From the NCBI GenBank assembly GCA_013215945.1, contig JABSOM010000002.1, positions 248,001 to 312,000 of the forward strand: 64,000 nt of DNA, written 5' to 3'. This DNA comes from Campylobacteraceae bacterium (GTDB lineage: Bacteria > Campylobacterota > Campylobacteria > Campylobacterales > Arcobacteraceae). Of the stretch, positions 36,273 to 45,921 are shown in pieces. Both the position numbers and the translations under genes were made by a program. The notes beneath the pieces were generated by a model. The model was not told the DNA's origin and did not search any database. It saw only the letters and a list, made by a program, of their open reading frames with translations. Positions within the stretch are counted from its first letter, which is position 1, and the number at the start of each line of letters is the position of its first letter.

Positions 36273-36816
36273 TACAATAAAGTCTTTTGCCAAAATTCTT
36301 TTTATTCTTGACGCTGTTCTAATTGTTTTTTCTTTTTTCCAAGACAATGAGTATTTTTTAATTAATACACAAGTTGCTTTTGTTTCTTCTTTATTTATTT
36401 CTTTAGGAACCTTTTTATCCTATCGAAATAATGTTTCAAAACGTTTAGACGGTTTAGAAGAAAATAAGAATAATTTAGGACAAAGAGATACCTTAGATGA
36501 ATTAGATGATCCTTATGATTTGTATTCAGAAGAGATAATTCATGAAGATAAAGAATTAAGTGCCCAAGAAATCAAAAATATTTTAAAATTTGAGAAAGAA
36601 AATATAAAAAAGAATACTTTCAAAAATACTTTGTTTTCTAGCGGTGCGTATATTTCAGCCTATAGAATCTTTGGTTATGCTTTATTAATTATTGGTTTCT
36701 TTTATTTAAACAATAATATTATTTTTAGCGCTTATGCGTATTTAATTGGTTTAACTATAATGCCTATATCCGCACTATTTTTAAGCCTTAGTGCAAAAGA
36801 GAAAAAAAAGCCTTAA
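36265..36816 (+). CDS. Hypothetical membrane protein
   Basis: 183 aa from ATG 36265, which overlaps the AtpZ-like gene's end by 8 bases (ATGATTAA); an upstream ATG at 36247 is also in frame. Two hydrophobic segments near the N-terminus (ILFILDAVLIVFSFF, TQVAFVSSLFISLGTFLSY), an acidic middle (~65-110), and two near the C-terminus (IFGYALLIIGFFYL, AYAYLIGLTIMPISALFLSL). Not recognised. Probably the last gene of the hemL transcript; it converges with the gene at 36817. Confidence 0.65.
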   Translation: MINTIKSFAKILFILDAVLIVFSFFQDNEYFLINTQVAFVSSLFISLGTFLSYRNNVSKRLDGLEENKNNLGQRDTLDELDDPYDLYSEEIIHEDKELSAQEIKNILKFEKENIKKNTFKNTLFSSGAYISAYRIFGYALLIIGFFYLNNNIIFSAYAYLIGLTIMPISALFLSLSAKEKKKP

Positions 36817-37500
36817 TTATTCCAAAATTAAAGGAAGATCAATAAAAACTTTATTGTCTTCTTTACTTAAAATAAAAGAAGAATAATTGTCTTCTTTTAT
36901 TTCATCTAAATTTACCTCTTCATTAGAAGATATTTGTACACTTACTAAAGAATATTTTTTACCTTCAACTCTTAAATACTCTCCAATTTTTAATTTAACT
37001 ACTGAAGTTACTTCTTTTGTTTTATTAAATTGAGTATATATTAAAGAAAGTAGTTTGATTAAATCTGAAGCTACGAGTCTAAACTCTGGGATAGAAGGAT
37101 CATAATTTTTAATAAACTTTGTTTTGCTTTTTATTTTTTGTGTAGAAATACATAAATCCAATAAAGTAAAAATATTGGTAATACTCGTATTTTGTTGTTT
37201 AATTGAGGCTTCTTTTTTTGTTGATGTGGATTTATACAGTTTTAAATGTATTTCTTCATCATTTTTATATGTTACAGTAAGGGCATAAAACAAGTAGTTT
37301 TTTAAAGATAAATCAACATAGGTAGTTTTTGTTCCATAAGTAGTTGAGGCATTATTAACAGCTAATTCAAAAAGTGTTTTAGCATTGACTCTGTTTAAAA
37401 CATATTGTGCTTCTGAATTGGTATAAAGAATTTTTCCAAAGGTAGAGAAAGAAATAATAGGATTTAAATCTAACTCTACCCAGTTTTCGTAAAAGTCCAT
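36817..37500 (-). CDS. Hypothetical protein cotranscribed with rpoD
   Basis: 227 aa. The first ~60 residues (NPIISFSTFGKILYTNSEAQ) resemble a small PAS-like sensing fold and the middle (~105-165) looks like a two-helix segment such as a degraded kinase dimerisation region, but no catalytic motif is seen. It starts one base after the rpoD stop, so the two genes are almost certainly one transcript. A sigma-factor-linked regulator is possible; nothing in the sequence proves it. Confidence 0.65.
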   Translation of the reverse strand: MDFYENWVELDLNPIISFSTFGKILYTNSEAQYVLNRVNAKTLFELAVNNASTTYGTKTTYVDLSLKNYLFYALTVTYKNDEEIHLKLYKSTSTKKEASIKQQNTSITNIFTLLDLCISTQKIKSKTKFIKNYDPSIPEFRLVASDLIKLLSLIYTQFNKTKEVTSVVKLKIGEYLRVEGKKYSLVSVQISSNEEVNLDEIKEDNYSSFILSKEDNKVFIDLPLILE

Positions 37501-37501
37501 T

Positions 37502-39340
37502 TTAACTTTCTACGTAGTTCTTAAGGTTTTTTCCTACTTTTGGATGTTTAAGTTTTTTAATAGCAGAACTTTCAATTTGTCTAACACGCTCTCTAGTAAC
37601 TGATAATTCTTTACCAATTTCTTCCAGTGTTCTATCACTTGCATCATGCATAAGACCAAATCTCATTCTAACAACTGCTTGTTCTCTTTCATTTAACTGA
37701 GATAAAATTTGATCAATTTGATTTTGTAAATCTTCATTCATAATATTATCAACAGGAGTAGGGGCTTTTTCATCAGGAACAAAATCTCCAAACTTACCAT
37801 CATCATCGCTTCCAATAGGAGCTTCAAGTGATACTGGTTCTTTTGTAATTTTAATTACTTGTTTTACTTTATCAACAGGTAAACCAACTTCTTTTGAGAT
37901 TTCCTCAACATCTGGCTCTTTCCCATTTTCTTGAATCCCTTTTCTAATGATTTTATTAATTCTATTAATCGTTTCAATCATATGTATAGGAATTCTAATC
38001 GTTCTTGCTTGATCGGCAATGGCTCTAGAAATTGCTTGTCTAATCCACCATGTAGCATAAGTAGAAAATTTATACCCTTTTTTATATTCAAACTTATCAA
38101 CCGCTTTCATAAGTCCGATATTTCCTTCTTGAATTAAATCTAAGAAAGGAAGACCTCTGTTGGTATATCTTTTTGCAATAGATACAACCAGTCTTAAATT
38201 CGATTTAGCCATTCGTGTTTTAGATTCATCTGTGATTTTTTTACCACGTTTGATTTGCTCTAAAACATCTTTTAATTCTTCTTCTTCTAAATCAAAACCA
38301 TCTTTTGATGCTTCTTTTGTTTGAAAAAGTTTTTTGATTTCCATATAAGTAGATACCATAGTAGCTTCAGGAACCATAGCCGTAATTTGAATTTTAGTTA
38401 AATTAATAATTTCTAATAATAGTTTTTGATGATTTTCTTTTAACATATCATTAAATAAAGGTAATTTATATTCCAATCTTTTTAATTCTTGATCAAAACC
38501 TGAATCAGATTTTAACGATGTTTCCATTGCTTTTACAATTTCAGTAATTAATTTAGAGGTTGGCCCTAAATTTAATAATGCATCTTTTAAAATATTCTTT
38601 TTAAACGCAATTGAAAGTCTGTGTTGAATTACATCATCGGGTTTATCTGACGCTGCAGTTGCTTTACTTATGAATTTTTGCCAATCTTTTTTTGCTTTTT
38701 CCAGCGATTTAAAAGATTCAATAATAGAAATTGAACGTTTGTCCAGTTTCTTTTCTTTTTTCTCATCTGTAAGTACTTTTTTTTCAGTATCTGTATCGCT
38801 TGAATCATCTTTTTCTTCATCATCAAAGTTTCTAAATAATTCTTTTACTTTTCGTTCTCTGTTTACTAAAGGTTCTTTGTATTCTAAAATAAAATCAATT
38901 AAATAAGGAACAAAACAAATCGCATCTAAGATTACATCTTCACCTGTCTCAATTTTTTTAGAAATTTCAATTTCTTCTTCTTTAGTAAGTAAAGGAATCT
39001 TTCCCATTTCTCTTAAGTACATTCGTACAGGAGAATCAGATCTAGACCACTCTAATAATTCTTTGTTCTTTAATAAATCAAAAACATCATCATCGTTTTC
39101 AATCATTTTCAACCTGGTATCTGCTCTTTTTTTAGCCTCTGATTCATTAAGAAGTTTGGCTTGTTCTTGAGAAGAAATAAGCTTTACACTATAAAGCTTT
39201 ACTAAGGCAACCAGTTTTTTTACATTTGGTCCAGAAGGAGCTTTAGGAAAAATTTTAATAAGTTTTTCATAGGTTAAAACAGAATCTTTATTCTCTTTTA
39301 TCATTTTTTCAATAGTTTTATTTAAATCTTTTGCACTCAT
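37502..39340 (-). CDS. rpoD: RNA polymerase sigma-70 factor RpoD
   Basis: 612 aa, full length. Region 1.2 ([16 protein letters not shown]), a ~200-residue acidic non-conserved insert (with a Lys/Asp-rich stretch near 170-205), regions 2.1-2.4 ([58 protein letters not shown]), region 3 and region 4 ([34 protein letters not shown]). Primary sigma factor of the cell. Confidence 0.98.
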   Translation of the reverse strand: MSAKDLNKTIEKMIKENKDSVLTYEKLIKIFPKAPSGPNVKKLVALVKLYSVKLISSQEQAKLLNESEAKKRADTRLKMIENDDDVFDLLKNKELLEWSRSDSPVRMYLREMGKIPLLTKEEEIEISKKIETGEDVILDAICFVPYLIDFILEYKEPLVNRERKVKELFRNFDDEEKDDSSDTDTEKKVLTDEKKEKKLDKRSISIIESFKSLEKAKKDWQKFISKATAASDKPDDVIQHRLSIAFKKNILKDALLNLGPTSKLITEIVKAMETSLKSDSGFDQELKRLEYKLPLFNDMLKENHQKLLLEIINLTKIQITAMVPEATMVSTYMEIKKLFQTKEASKDGFDLEEEELKDVLEQIKRGKKITDESKTRMAKSNLRLVVSIAKRYTNRGLPFLDLIQEGNIGLMKAVDKFEYKKGYKFSTYATWWIRQAISRAIADQARTIRIPIHMIETINRINKIIRKGIQENGKEPDVEEISKEVGLPVDKVKQVIKITKEPVSLEAPIGSDDDGKFGDFVPDEKAPTPVDNIMNEDLQNQIDQILSQLNEREQAVVRMRFGLMHDASDRTLEEIGKELSVTRERVRQIESSAIKKLKHPKVGKNLKNYVES

Positions 39341-39568
39341 TGTGTTGGAAATCCTTTTTTTGAATAAGAGCTACATTATATCCAGATTATTTATCAATAA
39401 CAAGGTAAAGCTGTTTTTTTAATAAATTATTTAAATATTTTTTTCTACTTAGCTTCTTTTTAATCTCTTTTGTTTAATCTAATTCTTTTATACTTTTTGC
39501 TAGAATCAGCCTAAATATAAAAAACAATTATAAAAAGCAATTATTTATAGGGAATAAAAGGATACAAA

Positions 39569-40075
39569 ATGAGTAAAATTACAGGAAATGTTTGGACATT
39601 TGGTGCACATATTGATACAGATATTATTATTGCGGCCAGATATTTAAATTCTTCGGAACCATCGCATTTGGCTAAGTATATTATGGAAGATAAAGATCCT
39701 GATTTTGTTACGAAAATGGCAAAAGGTGATATTATTGTTGCAGGAGAGAATTTTGGTTGCGGAAGCTCAAGAGAACATGCTCCTATTGCTTTAAAAGCTG
39801 CGGGAATTGCTGCTATTATTGCACCTACTTTTGCAAGAATCTTTTACAGAAATGCGTTTAACATGGGTTTACCTATTTTTGAATTGCCAGAATCACTTGA
39901 AATTAAAGAAGGTGAGAATATTTCTATTGATTTAGATGCAGGTACGATTATTAATAATACAACGAACAAAACATATAAATTTGATGCCATTCCTCCTTTC
40001 ATGCAAGAATTAATTGCAGCGGGTGGATTAATTAATTTTGCAAAAGAAGAAATCAAAAAGGAACAAAATGGCTAA
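39569..40075 (+). CDS. leuD: 3-isopropylmalate dehydratase small subunit
   Basis: 168 aa, the short LeuD form. [20 protein letters not shown] at the N-terminus, [20 protein letters not shown] (substrate-binding swivel loop) and [16 protein letters not shown]-like motif ([19 protein letters not shown]). With LeuC (not here) it isomerises isopropylmalate in leucine synthesis. TAGAAT at 39501-39506 is a possible -10 box; AAAAGG precedes the ATG. Overlaps leuB by 8 bases. Confidence 0.96.
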   Translation: MSKITGNVWTFGAHIDTDIIIAARYLNSSEPSHLAKYIMEDKDPDFVTKMAKGDIIVAGENFGCGSSREHAPIALKAAGIAAIIAPTFARIFYRNAFNMGLPIFELPESLEIKEGENISIDLDAGTIINNTTNKTYKFDAIPPFMQELIAAGGLINFAKEEIKKEQNG

Positions 40076-41132
40076 GTCCTACAAACTTTCAATAATCAAA
40101 GGCGATGGAATTGGTCCTGAAATTATTGATGAAGCTATTAAAATATTAGACGCAGTTGCTAAAAAATGTGATTTTACCTTAGAGTATAAAGAATATTTAA
40201 TGGGTGGTATAGCTATTGATACTACGGGTCATCCTTTACCAAAAGAGACTGTTGAAGGTGTATTAAATTCTGATGCATGTTTATTTGGAGCTATTGGTGG
40301 TGTTAAATGGGATACTTTACCAAGAGAGTTACGTCCTGAAACAGGACTTTTAAGTTTTAGAGAAAAAATGGGTGTGTATGCAAACTTACGACCTGCTGTT
40401 ATATATGATGAACTTATTAATGCTTCTACGCTTAAAGCTGAAGTGATTAAGGGTGTTGATATTATGGTTGTAAGAGAATTAATCGGTGGGATTTATTTTG
40501 GACAACCTCGTGGTAATGATGGTGAGACTGCTTATAACACCATGGTATATACAAAATCTGAAATAATTAGAATTGGTAAAAAAGCCTTTGAAATTGCAAT
40601 GACCAGGGACAAGAGATTGTGTTCTGTAGATAAAGCAAATGTTCTTGAAGTATCTCAGTTATGGCGTGATACTATGAATGAATTAAGCAAAGATTATCCT
40701 AGCGTTGAACTTACTCATATGTATGTTGATAATGCAGCTATGCAATTAGTAAGAAATCCAAGACAATTTGATGTTATTGTTACGGGTAATATTTTTGGTG
40801 ATATCTTAAGTGATACTGCTTCTATGGTAGTTGGATCTATTGGTTTATTACCTTCTGCTTCTACAGGAGATAAAACAGCTATTTATGAACCAATTCATGG
40901 TTCTGCTCCTGATATTGCAGGACTTGGAATTGCTAATCCAATAGCAACGATTGAAAGTGCGGCTATGTTATTGCGTTATTCATTAAACGAAAATGAAGCA
41001 GCTTCTTTAATTGAAAAAGCAATTAAAAAAGTATTACAAGAAGGCTATCGAACAAAAGACTTAGCTGATTTTGATGCAAAAGAAGTATTAACTACCTCAC
41101 AAATGGGTGATGTTATTTTAAATAATATTTAA
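40068..41132 (+). CDS. leuB: 3-isopropylmalate dehydrogenase
   Basis: 354 aa from the ATG at 40068, preceded by AAAAAGGAACAAA; the open frame extends 10 codons upstream inside leuD and should not be used. Motifs: [44 protein letters not shown], and the NAD loop [20 protein letters not shown]. Catalyses oxidative decarboxylation of 3-isopropylmalate. Forms a two-gene unit with leuD. Confidence 0.97.
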   Translation: MAKSYKLSIIKGDGIGPEIIDEAIKILDAVAKKCDFTLEYKEYLMGGIAIDTTGHPLPKETVEGVLNSDACLFGAIGGVKWDTLPRELRPETGLLSFREKMGVYANLRPAVIYDELINASTLKAEVIKGVDIMVVRELIGGIYFGQPRGNDGETAYNTMVYTKSEIIRIGKKAFEIAMTRDKRLCSVDKANVLEVSQLWRDTMNELSKDYPSVELTHMYVDNAAMQLVRNPRQFDVIVTGNIFGDILSDTASMVVGSIGLLPSASTGDKTAIYEPIHGSAPDIAGLGIANPIATIESAAMLLRYSLNENEAASLIEKAIKKVLQEGYRTKDLADFDAKEVLTTSQMGDVILNNI

Positions 41133-41144
41133 AAATAACTTTTA

Positions 41145-41168
41145 AAAGTGGCTTTTAAAGGTCACTTT
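41145..41168 (+). terminator. Possible terminator after leuB
   Basis: AAAGTG (41145) pairs with CACTTT (41163-41168) around a second short AAAG/CTTT pairing, 13 bases after the leuB stop. The stem is AT-rich and the following tract is mixed A/T, so efficiency is doubtful. Confidence 0.4.
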
Positions 41169-41245
41169 GAAAACAAATATTATTTTATTCCATTATTTTA
41201 TTTTTTTAATGATATACTTCTTTATAATATAACAAGGTAAATGTA

Positions 41246-42175
41246 ATGAGTGATAAAAAATACAGATTAATTACAAGAAGTGATATGGATGGTTTGGTTT
41301 GTGGAACCTTACTTAAGTATCTTAATATCATTGATGATATTCTTTTTGTACACCCAAAAGATATGCAAGACAAACTCATTGAAGTAACAAAAAACGATAT
41401 TACGACAAACCTACCTTATGTTCCAGGTGTTCATTTATGTTTTGATCATCATTTATCAGAAGTATTAAGAAATAATGATGAAGACAATCATATTATTGAC
41501 CCTAACTCCCCCAGTGCAGCACAAGTTGTGTACGATTATTATCACGGCTCTGAAAGTTTTCCTAAATTTTATAAAGAAATGATGATAGGTGTTAATAAAG
41601 CAGATTCTGCTGATTTTACTATTGATGAAATACTTAAACCAAAAGGTTGGGCTTTACTTAGTTTTTTAATGGATTCACGAACAGGGCTTGGACGTTTTAA
41701 AGATTTTAAAGTAAATAATTATGATTTGATGATGAATTTGATTGATTATTGTAAAGATCATAAAATTGACAAAATTCTTAAAATAAAAGATGTAGAAGAA
41801 AGAGTTGAACTTTATTTTAAATATGAAGACGAATTTGATGAACAATTAGAACGCTGTTCAAGTATACATGGTAATGTAATTGTTATTGATTATAGAGACG
41901 AAGATATTATATATCCAGGTAACCGATTTTTAGTTTATGCAAAATTTCCTGATATAGATGTATCTGTACATGTTTCTTATACTTATGGTAATGAAAAAAT
42001 CGTATATTCAACAGGAAAATCCATTATTAATACAAACTCCAGTACTAATATTGGAGAACTAATGCTTACTTTTGGCGGAGGAGGTCATCAAGCAGCTGGT
42101 GGCTGTCAAATTCCTTTAGATGAAGCAGATGAAGTTTTAGAAAAAATCATTGAGAGATTAAATTTTAATTATTAA
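41246..42175 (+). CDS. DHH-family phosphoesterase
   Basis: 309 aa. N-terminal TRSDMDGLVCG (DxD), a HLCFDHHLSE DHH motif, and C-terminal LMLTFGGGGHQAAGGCQIP, the GGGH of a DHHA1 domain. Relatives include exopolyphosphatases, nanoRNases and cyclic-di-AMP phosphodiesterases; this subgroup, which carries TRSDMDG in place of DHxD, is not assigned. A -10 box TATAAT is at 41223-41228. Confidence 0.85.
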   Translation: MSDKKYRLITRSDMDGLVCGTLLKYLNIIDDILFVHPKDMQDKLIEVTKNDITTNLPYVPGVHLCFDHHLSEVLRNNDEDNHIIDPNSPSAAQVVYDYYHGSESFPKFYKEMMIGVNKADSADFTIDEILKPKGWALLSFLMDSRTGLGRFKDFKVNNYDLMMNLIDYCKDHKIDKILKIKDVEERVELYFKYEDEFDEQLERCSSIHGNVIVIDYRDEDIIYPGNRFLVYAKFPDIDVSVHVSYTYGNEKIVYSTGKSIINTNSSTNIGELMLTFGGGGHQAAGGCQIPLDEADEVLEKIIERLNFNY

Positions 42176-42542
42176 TCTCTTCTTTTTTTAATACCTCTAC
42201 TATTTTTTCCCAACATTTTTGGAAATCCAAGATACTAAGCTTTGATGTTCTTTGTTTTTTACCCCACATTGGCTCTGGAAAATAAGAATCTTCTTTAAAT
42301 CTTGCCATGATGTGAAAATGTACTCTTGGTTCGTAATTTCCAAAAGAAGCAATATTTATTTTTTCTGGTTTAAAATAAAGCAGCATTTCTTTCTCAATAA
42401 GGTCAAGACACCTATAGACCTCATTTTTAGTTTCTTGTGTGCAAAATGAGAATTCTTTTTTTTTGTCTTTGGTAAAAATTTTTAGCCAGGGAATTTCACT
42501 TTCTTCTATTATTATTTCAATATACTTATTTTGATAAATCAT
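42165..42542 (-). CDS. HIT-family protein
   Basis: 125 aa, HIT-like fold. RVHFHIMARF provides two of the three histidines of the HIT motif (HxHxH); the third position is not His. A Trp/Pro-rich region before the end (PEPMWGKKQ) is also typical. HIT proteins are nucleotidyl hydrolases or transferases; loss of the third His may reduce activity. Ends overlap the DHH gene by 11 bases on the opposite strand. Confidence 0.8.
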   Translation of the reverse strand: MIYQNKYIEIIIEESEIPWLKIFTKDKKKEFSFCTQETKNEVYRCLDLIEKEMLLYFKPEKINIASFGNYEPRVHFHIMARFKEDSYFPEPMWGKKQRTSKLSILDFQKCWEKIVEVLKKEEINN

Positions 42543-42686
42543 TTTTGTCCTTATATGCCTAAGTGTTTAAGAAATTATAGCCTAAATATAAAAAGTAATT
42601 AATCATCTAAAGAATGAAATATTCGTAAATAGATGATTATTAAAGCCTAGTATTATAAATTAAACTAATCTTAAGCAATTATTTCG

Positions 42687-42796
42687 TATAATCGCATTCC
42701 AAATTTCCAACCATTGAAGAAGTTTTTATAGAAATTTTGTGTTCTATAAAGAGTTGGTTAAATGATACAGGTGTAAACTGTATTGTTTATGCCTGT
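42687..42796 (+). promoter_or_regulatory. Promoter and structured leader of the rpmJ-rplQ operon
   Basis: TATAAT at 42687-42692 with weak -35. The ~140-base leader to rpmJ (42840) holds two clear inverted repeats: TTTATAGAA (42725-42733) with TTCTATAAA (42742-42750), loop 8; and ACAGG-TG-TAAAC (42767) with GTTTA-TG-CCTGT ending at 42796. In E. coli, S4 represses the alpha operon by binding a leader pseudoknot; a similar autoregulatory leader is plausible. No infA frame is visible upstream of rpmJ. Confidence 0.55.
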
Positions 42797-42839
42797 TGGT
42801 AATGCGGACAAAAAAAAATACACAAAAGAGGACGGACTT

Positions 42840-42953
42840 ATGAAAGTAAGAGCTTCAGTTAAAAAAATGTGTGACAAATGTAAAATTGTCAAAAGAAGAG
42901 GAATCGTAAGAGTAATTTGCGAAACTAAAAAACATAAACAAAGACAAGGATAA
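42840..42953 (+). CDS. rpmJ: 50S ribosomal protein L36
   Basis: 37 aa starting [20 protein letters not shown], stop at 42951-42953. The zinc-binding C11, C14, C27 and H32 are all present, so this is the zinc-containing (C+) form. AGAGGACGG precedes the start. First gene of the ribosomal/rpoA operon; rpsM follows after 5 bases. Confidence 0.97.
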   Translation: MKVRASVKKMCDKCKIVKRRGIVRVICETKKHKQRQG

Positions 42954-42958
42954 AAAAC

Positions 42959-43327
42959 ATGGCAAGAATTGCAGGTGTTGATTTACCAAACAAGAAAAGA
43001 ATGGAATATGCTTTAACGTATATCTTCGGTATAGGTTTGCATAATTCAAGATTAATCTTGAATGCTATTGGAATGGATTTCAATAAAAGAGCTCACGAAG
43101 TTACAGAAGATGAAGCAGCAGCTATCAGACAAGAGATCCAAAAAAACCACATGGTTGAGGGTGATCTTAGAAAAAAAGTAGCTATGGATATCAAAGCTTT
43201 AATGGACTTAGGTTCTTATAGAGGTATCAGACATAGAAAAGGTTTACCAGTTAGAGGGCAAAAAACTAAAACTAATGCTCGTACTAGAAAAGGTAAAAAG
43301 AGAACTGTTGGCGCAGCGTCTAAGTAA
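42959..43327 (+). CDS. rpsM: 30S ribosomal protein S13
   Basis: 122 aa, full length: [20 protein letters not shown] at the start, [20 protein letters not shown] near the end. Located between rpmJ and rpsK in the standard order. Confidence 0.98.
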   Translation: MARIAGVDLPNKKRMEYALTYIFGIGLHNSRLILNAIGMDFNKRAHEVTEDEAAAIRQEIQKNHMVEGDLRKKVAMDIKALMDLGSYRGIRHRKGLPVRGQKTKTNARTRKGKKRTVGAASK

Positions 43328-43336
43328 GGATATTTA

Positions 43337-43729
43337 ATGGCAAAAAGAAAAGTAACTAGAAAAAAAATAGTAAAAAAGAATATTGCTGACGGTATTATTC
43401 ATATCGCTGCGACGTTTAACAATACTATGGTAACAGTATCAGATTTAGCTGGAAATGTAATTACATGGTCATCAGCTGGTAACTTAGGTTTCAAAGGTAG
43501 TAAAAAATCTACTCCTTTCGCTGCACAAGCTGCGGTTGAAGATGCTTGTAAAAAAGCAATGGAACACGGAATTAAAAATCTTGGGATTAAAATTCAAGGT
43601 CCAGGTTCTGGAAGAGATACTGCAGTTAAGGCTGTTGGTGCTTACGAAGGTATCAAAGTTAAATGGTTAAAAGATGTTACTCCATTACCACATAATGGTT
43701 GTAGACCACCTAAACGAAGAAGAGTGTAA
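43337..43729 (+). CDS. rpsK: 30S ribosomal protein S11
   Basis: 130 aa, full length. Core segments [36 protein letters not shown] and the C-terminal [15 protein letters not shown] are diagnostic. Nine bases separate it from rpsM and rpsD. Confidence 0.98.
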   Translation: MAKRKVTRKKIVKKNIADGIIHIAATFNNTMVTVSDLAGNVITWSSAGNLGFKGSKKSTPFAAQAAVEDACKKAMEHGIKNLGIKIQGPGSGRDTAVKAVGAYEGIKVKWLKDVTPLPHNGCRPPKRRRV

Positions 43730-43738
43730 GGATACAGC

Positions 43739-44365
43739 ATGGCAAGATATAGAGGACCAGTAGAAAAATTAGAAAGAAGATTAGACGCGGATCTTGGACT
43801 TAAAGGTGAGAGAAGACTTAACGGTAAATCAGCTTTAGAAAAAAGACCATTTGCACCTGGGCAACATGGACAAAGACGTACTAAAATCTCTGAGTATGGT
43901 TTACAACTAAGAGAAAAACAAAAAGCTAAATTTATGTATGGTGTATCTGAAAAACAATTCAGAAAATACTTCAAAAAAGCGGCTTCTAGAGATGGAAATA
44001 CTGGTGAAAACCTAATTACATCAATTGAACAAAGATTAGATAATGTTGTTTATAGAATGGGATTTGCTTCAACTAGAGCATTTGCTAGACAAATTACAAC
44101 TCACGGTCACATTACTGTAGATGGAAAAAAATTAGATATTCCTTCTTATGTTGTTAAACCTGGACAAGTTATCGCTGTTAAAGAAAAAACTAAATCTAAT
44201 CCTCAAATTGTACGAGCATTAGAATTAACAAACCAAACTGGTATTGTTGAATGGGTTAATGTTGACAAAGATAAAGTTTCTGGAACATTTACTAGAGTGC
44301 CTACAAGAGAAGAAGTAGTTATTCCAGTTGAAGAAAGATTAATTGTAGAGTTATACTCTAAATAA
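43739..44365 (+). CDS. rpsD: 30S ribosomal protein S4
   Basis: 208 aa. [20 protein letters not shown] start, no zinc cysteines in the N-terminal domain (C- form), S4 domain [20 protein letters not shown] and C-terminal [20 protein letters not shown]. Primary 16S-binding protein and likely autoregulator of this operon. Confidence 0.98.
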   Translation: MARYRGPVEKLERRLDADLGLKGERRLNGKSALEKRPFAPGQHGQRRTKISEYGLQLREKQKAKFMYGVSEKQFRKYFKKAASRDGNTGENLITSIEQRLDNVVYRMGFASTRAFARQITTHGHITVDGKKLDIPSYVVKPGQVIAVKEKTKSNPQIVRALELTNQTGIVEWVNVDKDKVSGTFTRVPTREEVVIPVEERLIVELYSK

Positions 44366-44384
44366 TAAATAAAGGTAGCAACAT

Positions 44385-45383
44385 ATGAAGAAGTTTGTAG
44401 ACACACCATTTTTACCAACTGAAGTTGAAATTGAAGCAATCAGTGATACTGAAGCTAAAATTTCTGCTTACCCATTTGAAAGTGGTTTTGCAATTACTTT
44501 GGCTCACCCCTTAAGAAGATTACTTCTTTCTAGCTCTGTTGGATACGCTCCAATAGCTGTTAAGATTGAAGGTGCTACGCACGAATTTGATTCTTTAAGA
44601 GGTATGCTAGAAGATATTGCTATTTTTATTATTAATCTTAAAAACATTCAATTCAAAATTATTGGTGACGAAGAACAAGTTGAAGTTGAGTATTCATTTG
44701 ATGGACCTAAAGAAATTAAAGGTTCTGATTTAGTGAACGCAGATGTAGAAGTAGTTTCTCCAGATGCTTATTTAGCTACAATTAATTCAGATTGTAACTT
44801 GACATTTACTGTAGTAATTCAAAAAGGTATTGGTTATATGCCTTCTGAAGATATTAGAGAAATGTTAAATGATGATTATATCCCAATTGATGCATTTTTT
44901 ACTCCGGTAAAAAAAGTAGTATATGATATTGAAAAAATGTTAGTTGAAGATAATCCAAATTACGAAAAAGCTGTTTTTACAGTGCAAACTAATGGGCAAA
45001 TTACTCCTATTACTGCATTTAAAGAAGCGGTTTCAGTTATGTACTCACAAATGTCAGTATTTAACAAAGTTTTTGATTTATCTAAAGTAACTGTTAGTGA
45101 TACAAGCGAAGAGCAAGTAGAACTAAAAGATTTAATTATAAAAATTGAAGATTTAAATTTAAGTGCTAGATCATTCAACTCTTTAGACAGAGCGGGATTA
45201 AAATTCTTAGGTGAATTAGTACTTATGAGTGAAGTGGAAGTAAAAAATATTAAAAACTTAGGTAAAAAATCATTTGATGAGATTTACGATAAGTTAGAAT
45301 CATTGTCTTTTCCAATTGAAAATACACTTCCAGAAAACGTTGCATCAGCTTTAAGAAGAAAGCTTGAGCAGTTAAAAGCATAA
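44385..45383 (+). CDS. rpoA: RNA polymerase alpha subunit
   Basis: 332 aa. N-terminal dimerisation/assembly domain (GFAITLAHPLRRLLLSSSVG; TPVKKVVYDIEKMLVEDNPN) and C-terminal alpha-CTD helices (DLNLSARSFNSLDRAGLKFL, KNIKNLGKKSFDEIYDKLE). Normal position and size; rplQ follows. Confidence 0.98.
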   Translation: MKKFVDTPFLPTEVEIEAISDTEAKISAYPFESGFAITLAHPLRRLLLSSSVGYAPIAVKIEGATHEFDSLRGMLEDIAIFIINLKNIQFKIIGDEEQVEVEYSFDGPKEIKGSDLVNADVEVVSPDAYLATINSDCNLTFTVVIQKGIGYMPSEDIREMLNDDYIPIDAFFTPVKKVVYDIEKMLVEDNPNYEKAVFTVQTNGQITPITAFKEAVSVMYSQMSVFNKVFDLSKVTVSDTSEEQVELKDLIIKIEDLNLSARSFNSLDRAGLKFLGELVLMSEVEVKNIKNLGKKSFDEIYDKLESLSFPIENTLPENVASALRRKLEQLKA

Positions 45384-45395
45384 TAAAGGTTTAGT

Positions 45396-45746
45396 ATGAG
45401 ACATAAGCACGGATATAGAAAGTTAAACAGAACTTCTTCTCATAGAAAAGCATTGTTAAAAAATATGGCAATCGCTTTAATTGAAAGAGAAAAGATTGAA
45501 ACAACTGTTCCAAAAGCAAAAGAATTAAGTAGATATATTGAGAAATTGATTACTACTTCTAGAAATGCAGATTTAAATACACATAGAATTGTATTTGCAG
45601 CATTACAAAGTAAAGAAGCTACTAAAAAACTTATTAATGAAGTTGCTCCTAGATATCTTGAAAGAAATGGTGGATATACATCTATCATCAAAACAAGAAT
45701 CAGAAGAGGGGATGCTACAGCGATGGCATTCATTTCATTAGTATAA
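45396..45746 (+). CDS. rplQ: 50S ribosomal protein L17
   Basis: 116 aa. [20 protein letters not shown] at the N-terminus and [14 protein letters not shown] at the end identify L17. Last gene of the operon; a strong terminator follows. Confidence 0.98.
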   Translation: MRHKHGYRKLNRTSSHRKALLKNMAIALIEREKIETTVPKAKELSRYIEKLITTSRNADLNTHRIVFAALQSKEATKKLINEVAPRYLERNGGYTSIIKTRIRRGDATAMAFISLV

Positions 45747-45761
45747 TCTTTAACAGATTCT

Positions 45762-45796
45762 AAAAAAAAGGTAGGCTTCGGTCTGCCTTTTTTTTT
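45762..45796 (+). terminator. Rho-independent terminator after rplQ
   Basis: GGTAGGC and GTCTGCC (two G-T pairs tolerated) form a stem closed by a TTCG tetraloop (45777-45780), flanked by eight A and nine T residues. It lies 15 bases after the rplQ stop and works in both directions by symmetry. Confidence 0.9.
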
Positions 45797-45921
45797 ACTC
45801 AAAATTCTCTCAAAAACAAAAAAATAATTATTTCAAAAAGATCATTTTAGCCTAAATTTTAAGCACTATTATTGTATAATTTCGCGATATATACAATATG
45901 AATATAATTTAGGAGACCTCA

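Noticed and set aside
45440-45802. 120-codon frame opposite rplQ
   Set aside because: It runs antisense through rplQ and its terminator; rplQ is certain.
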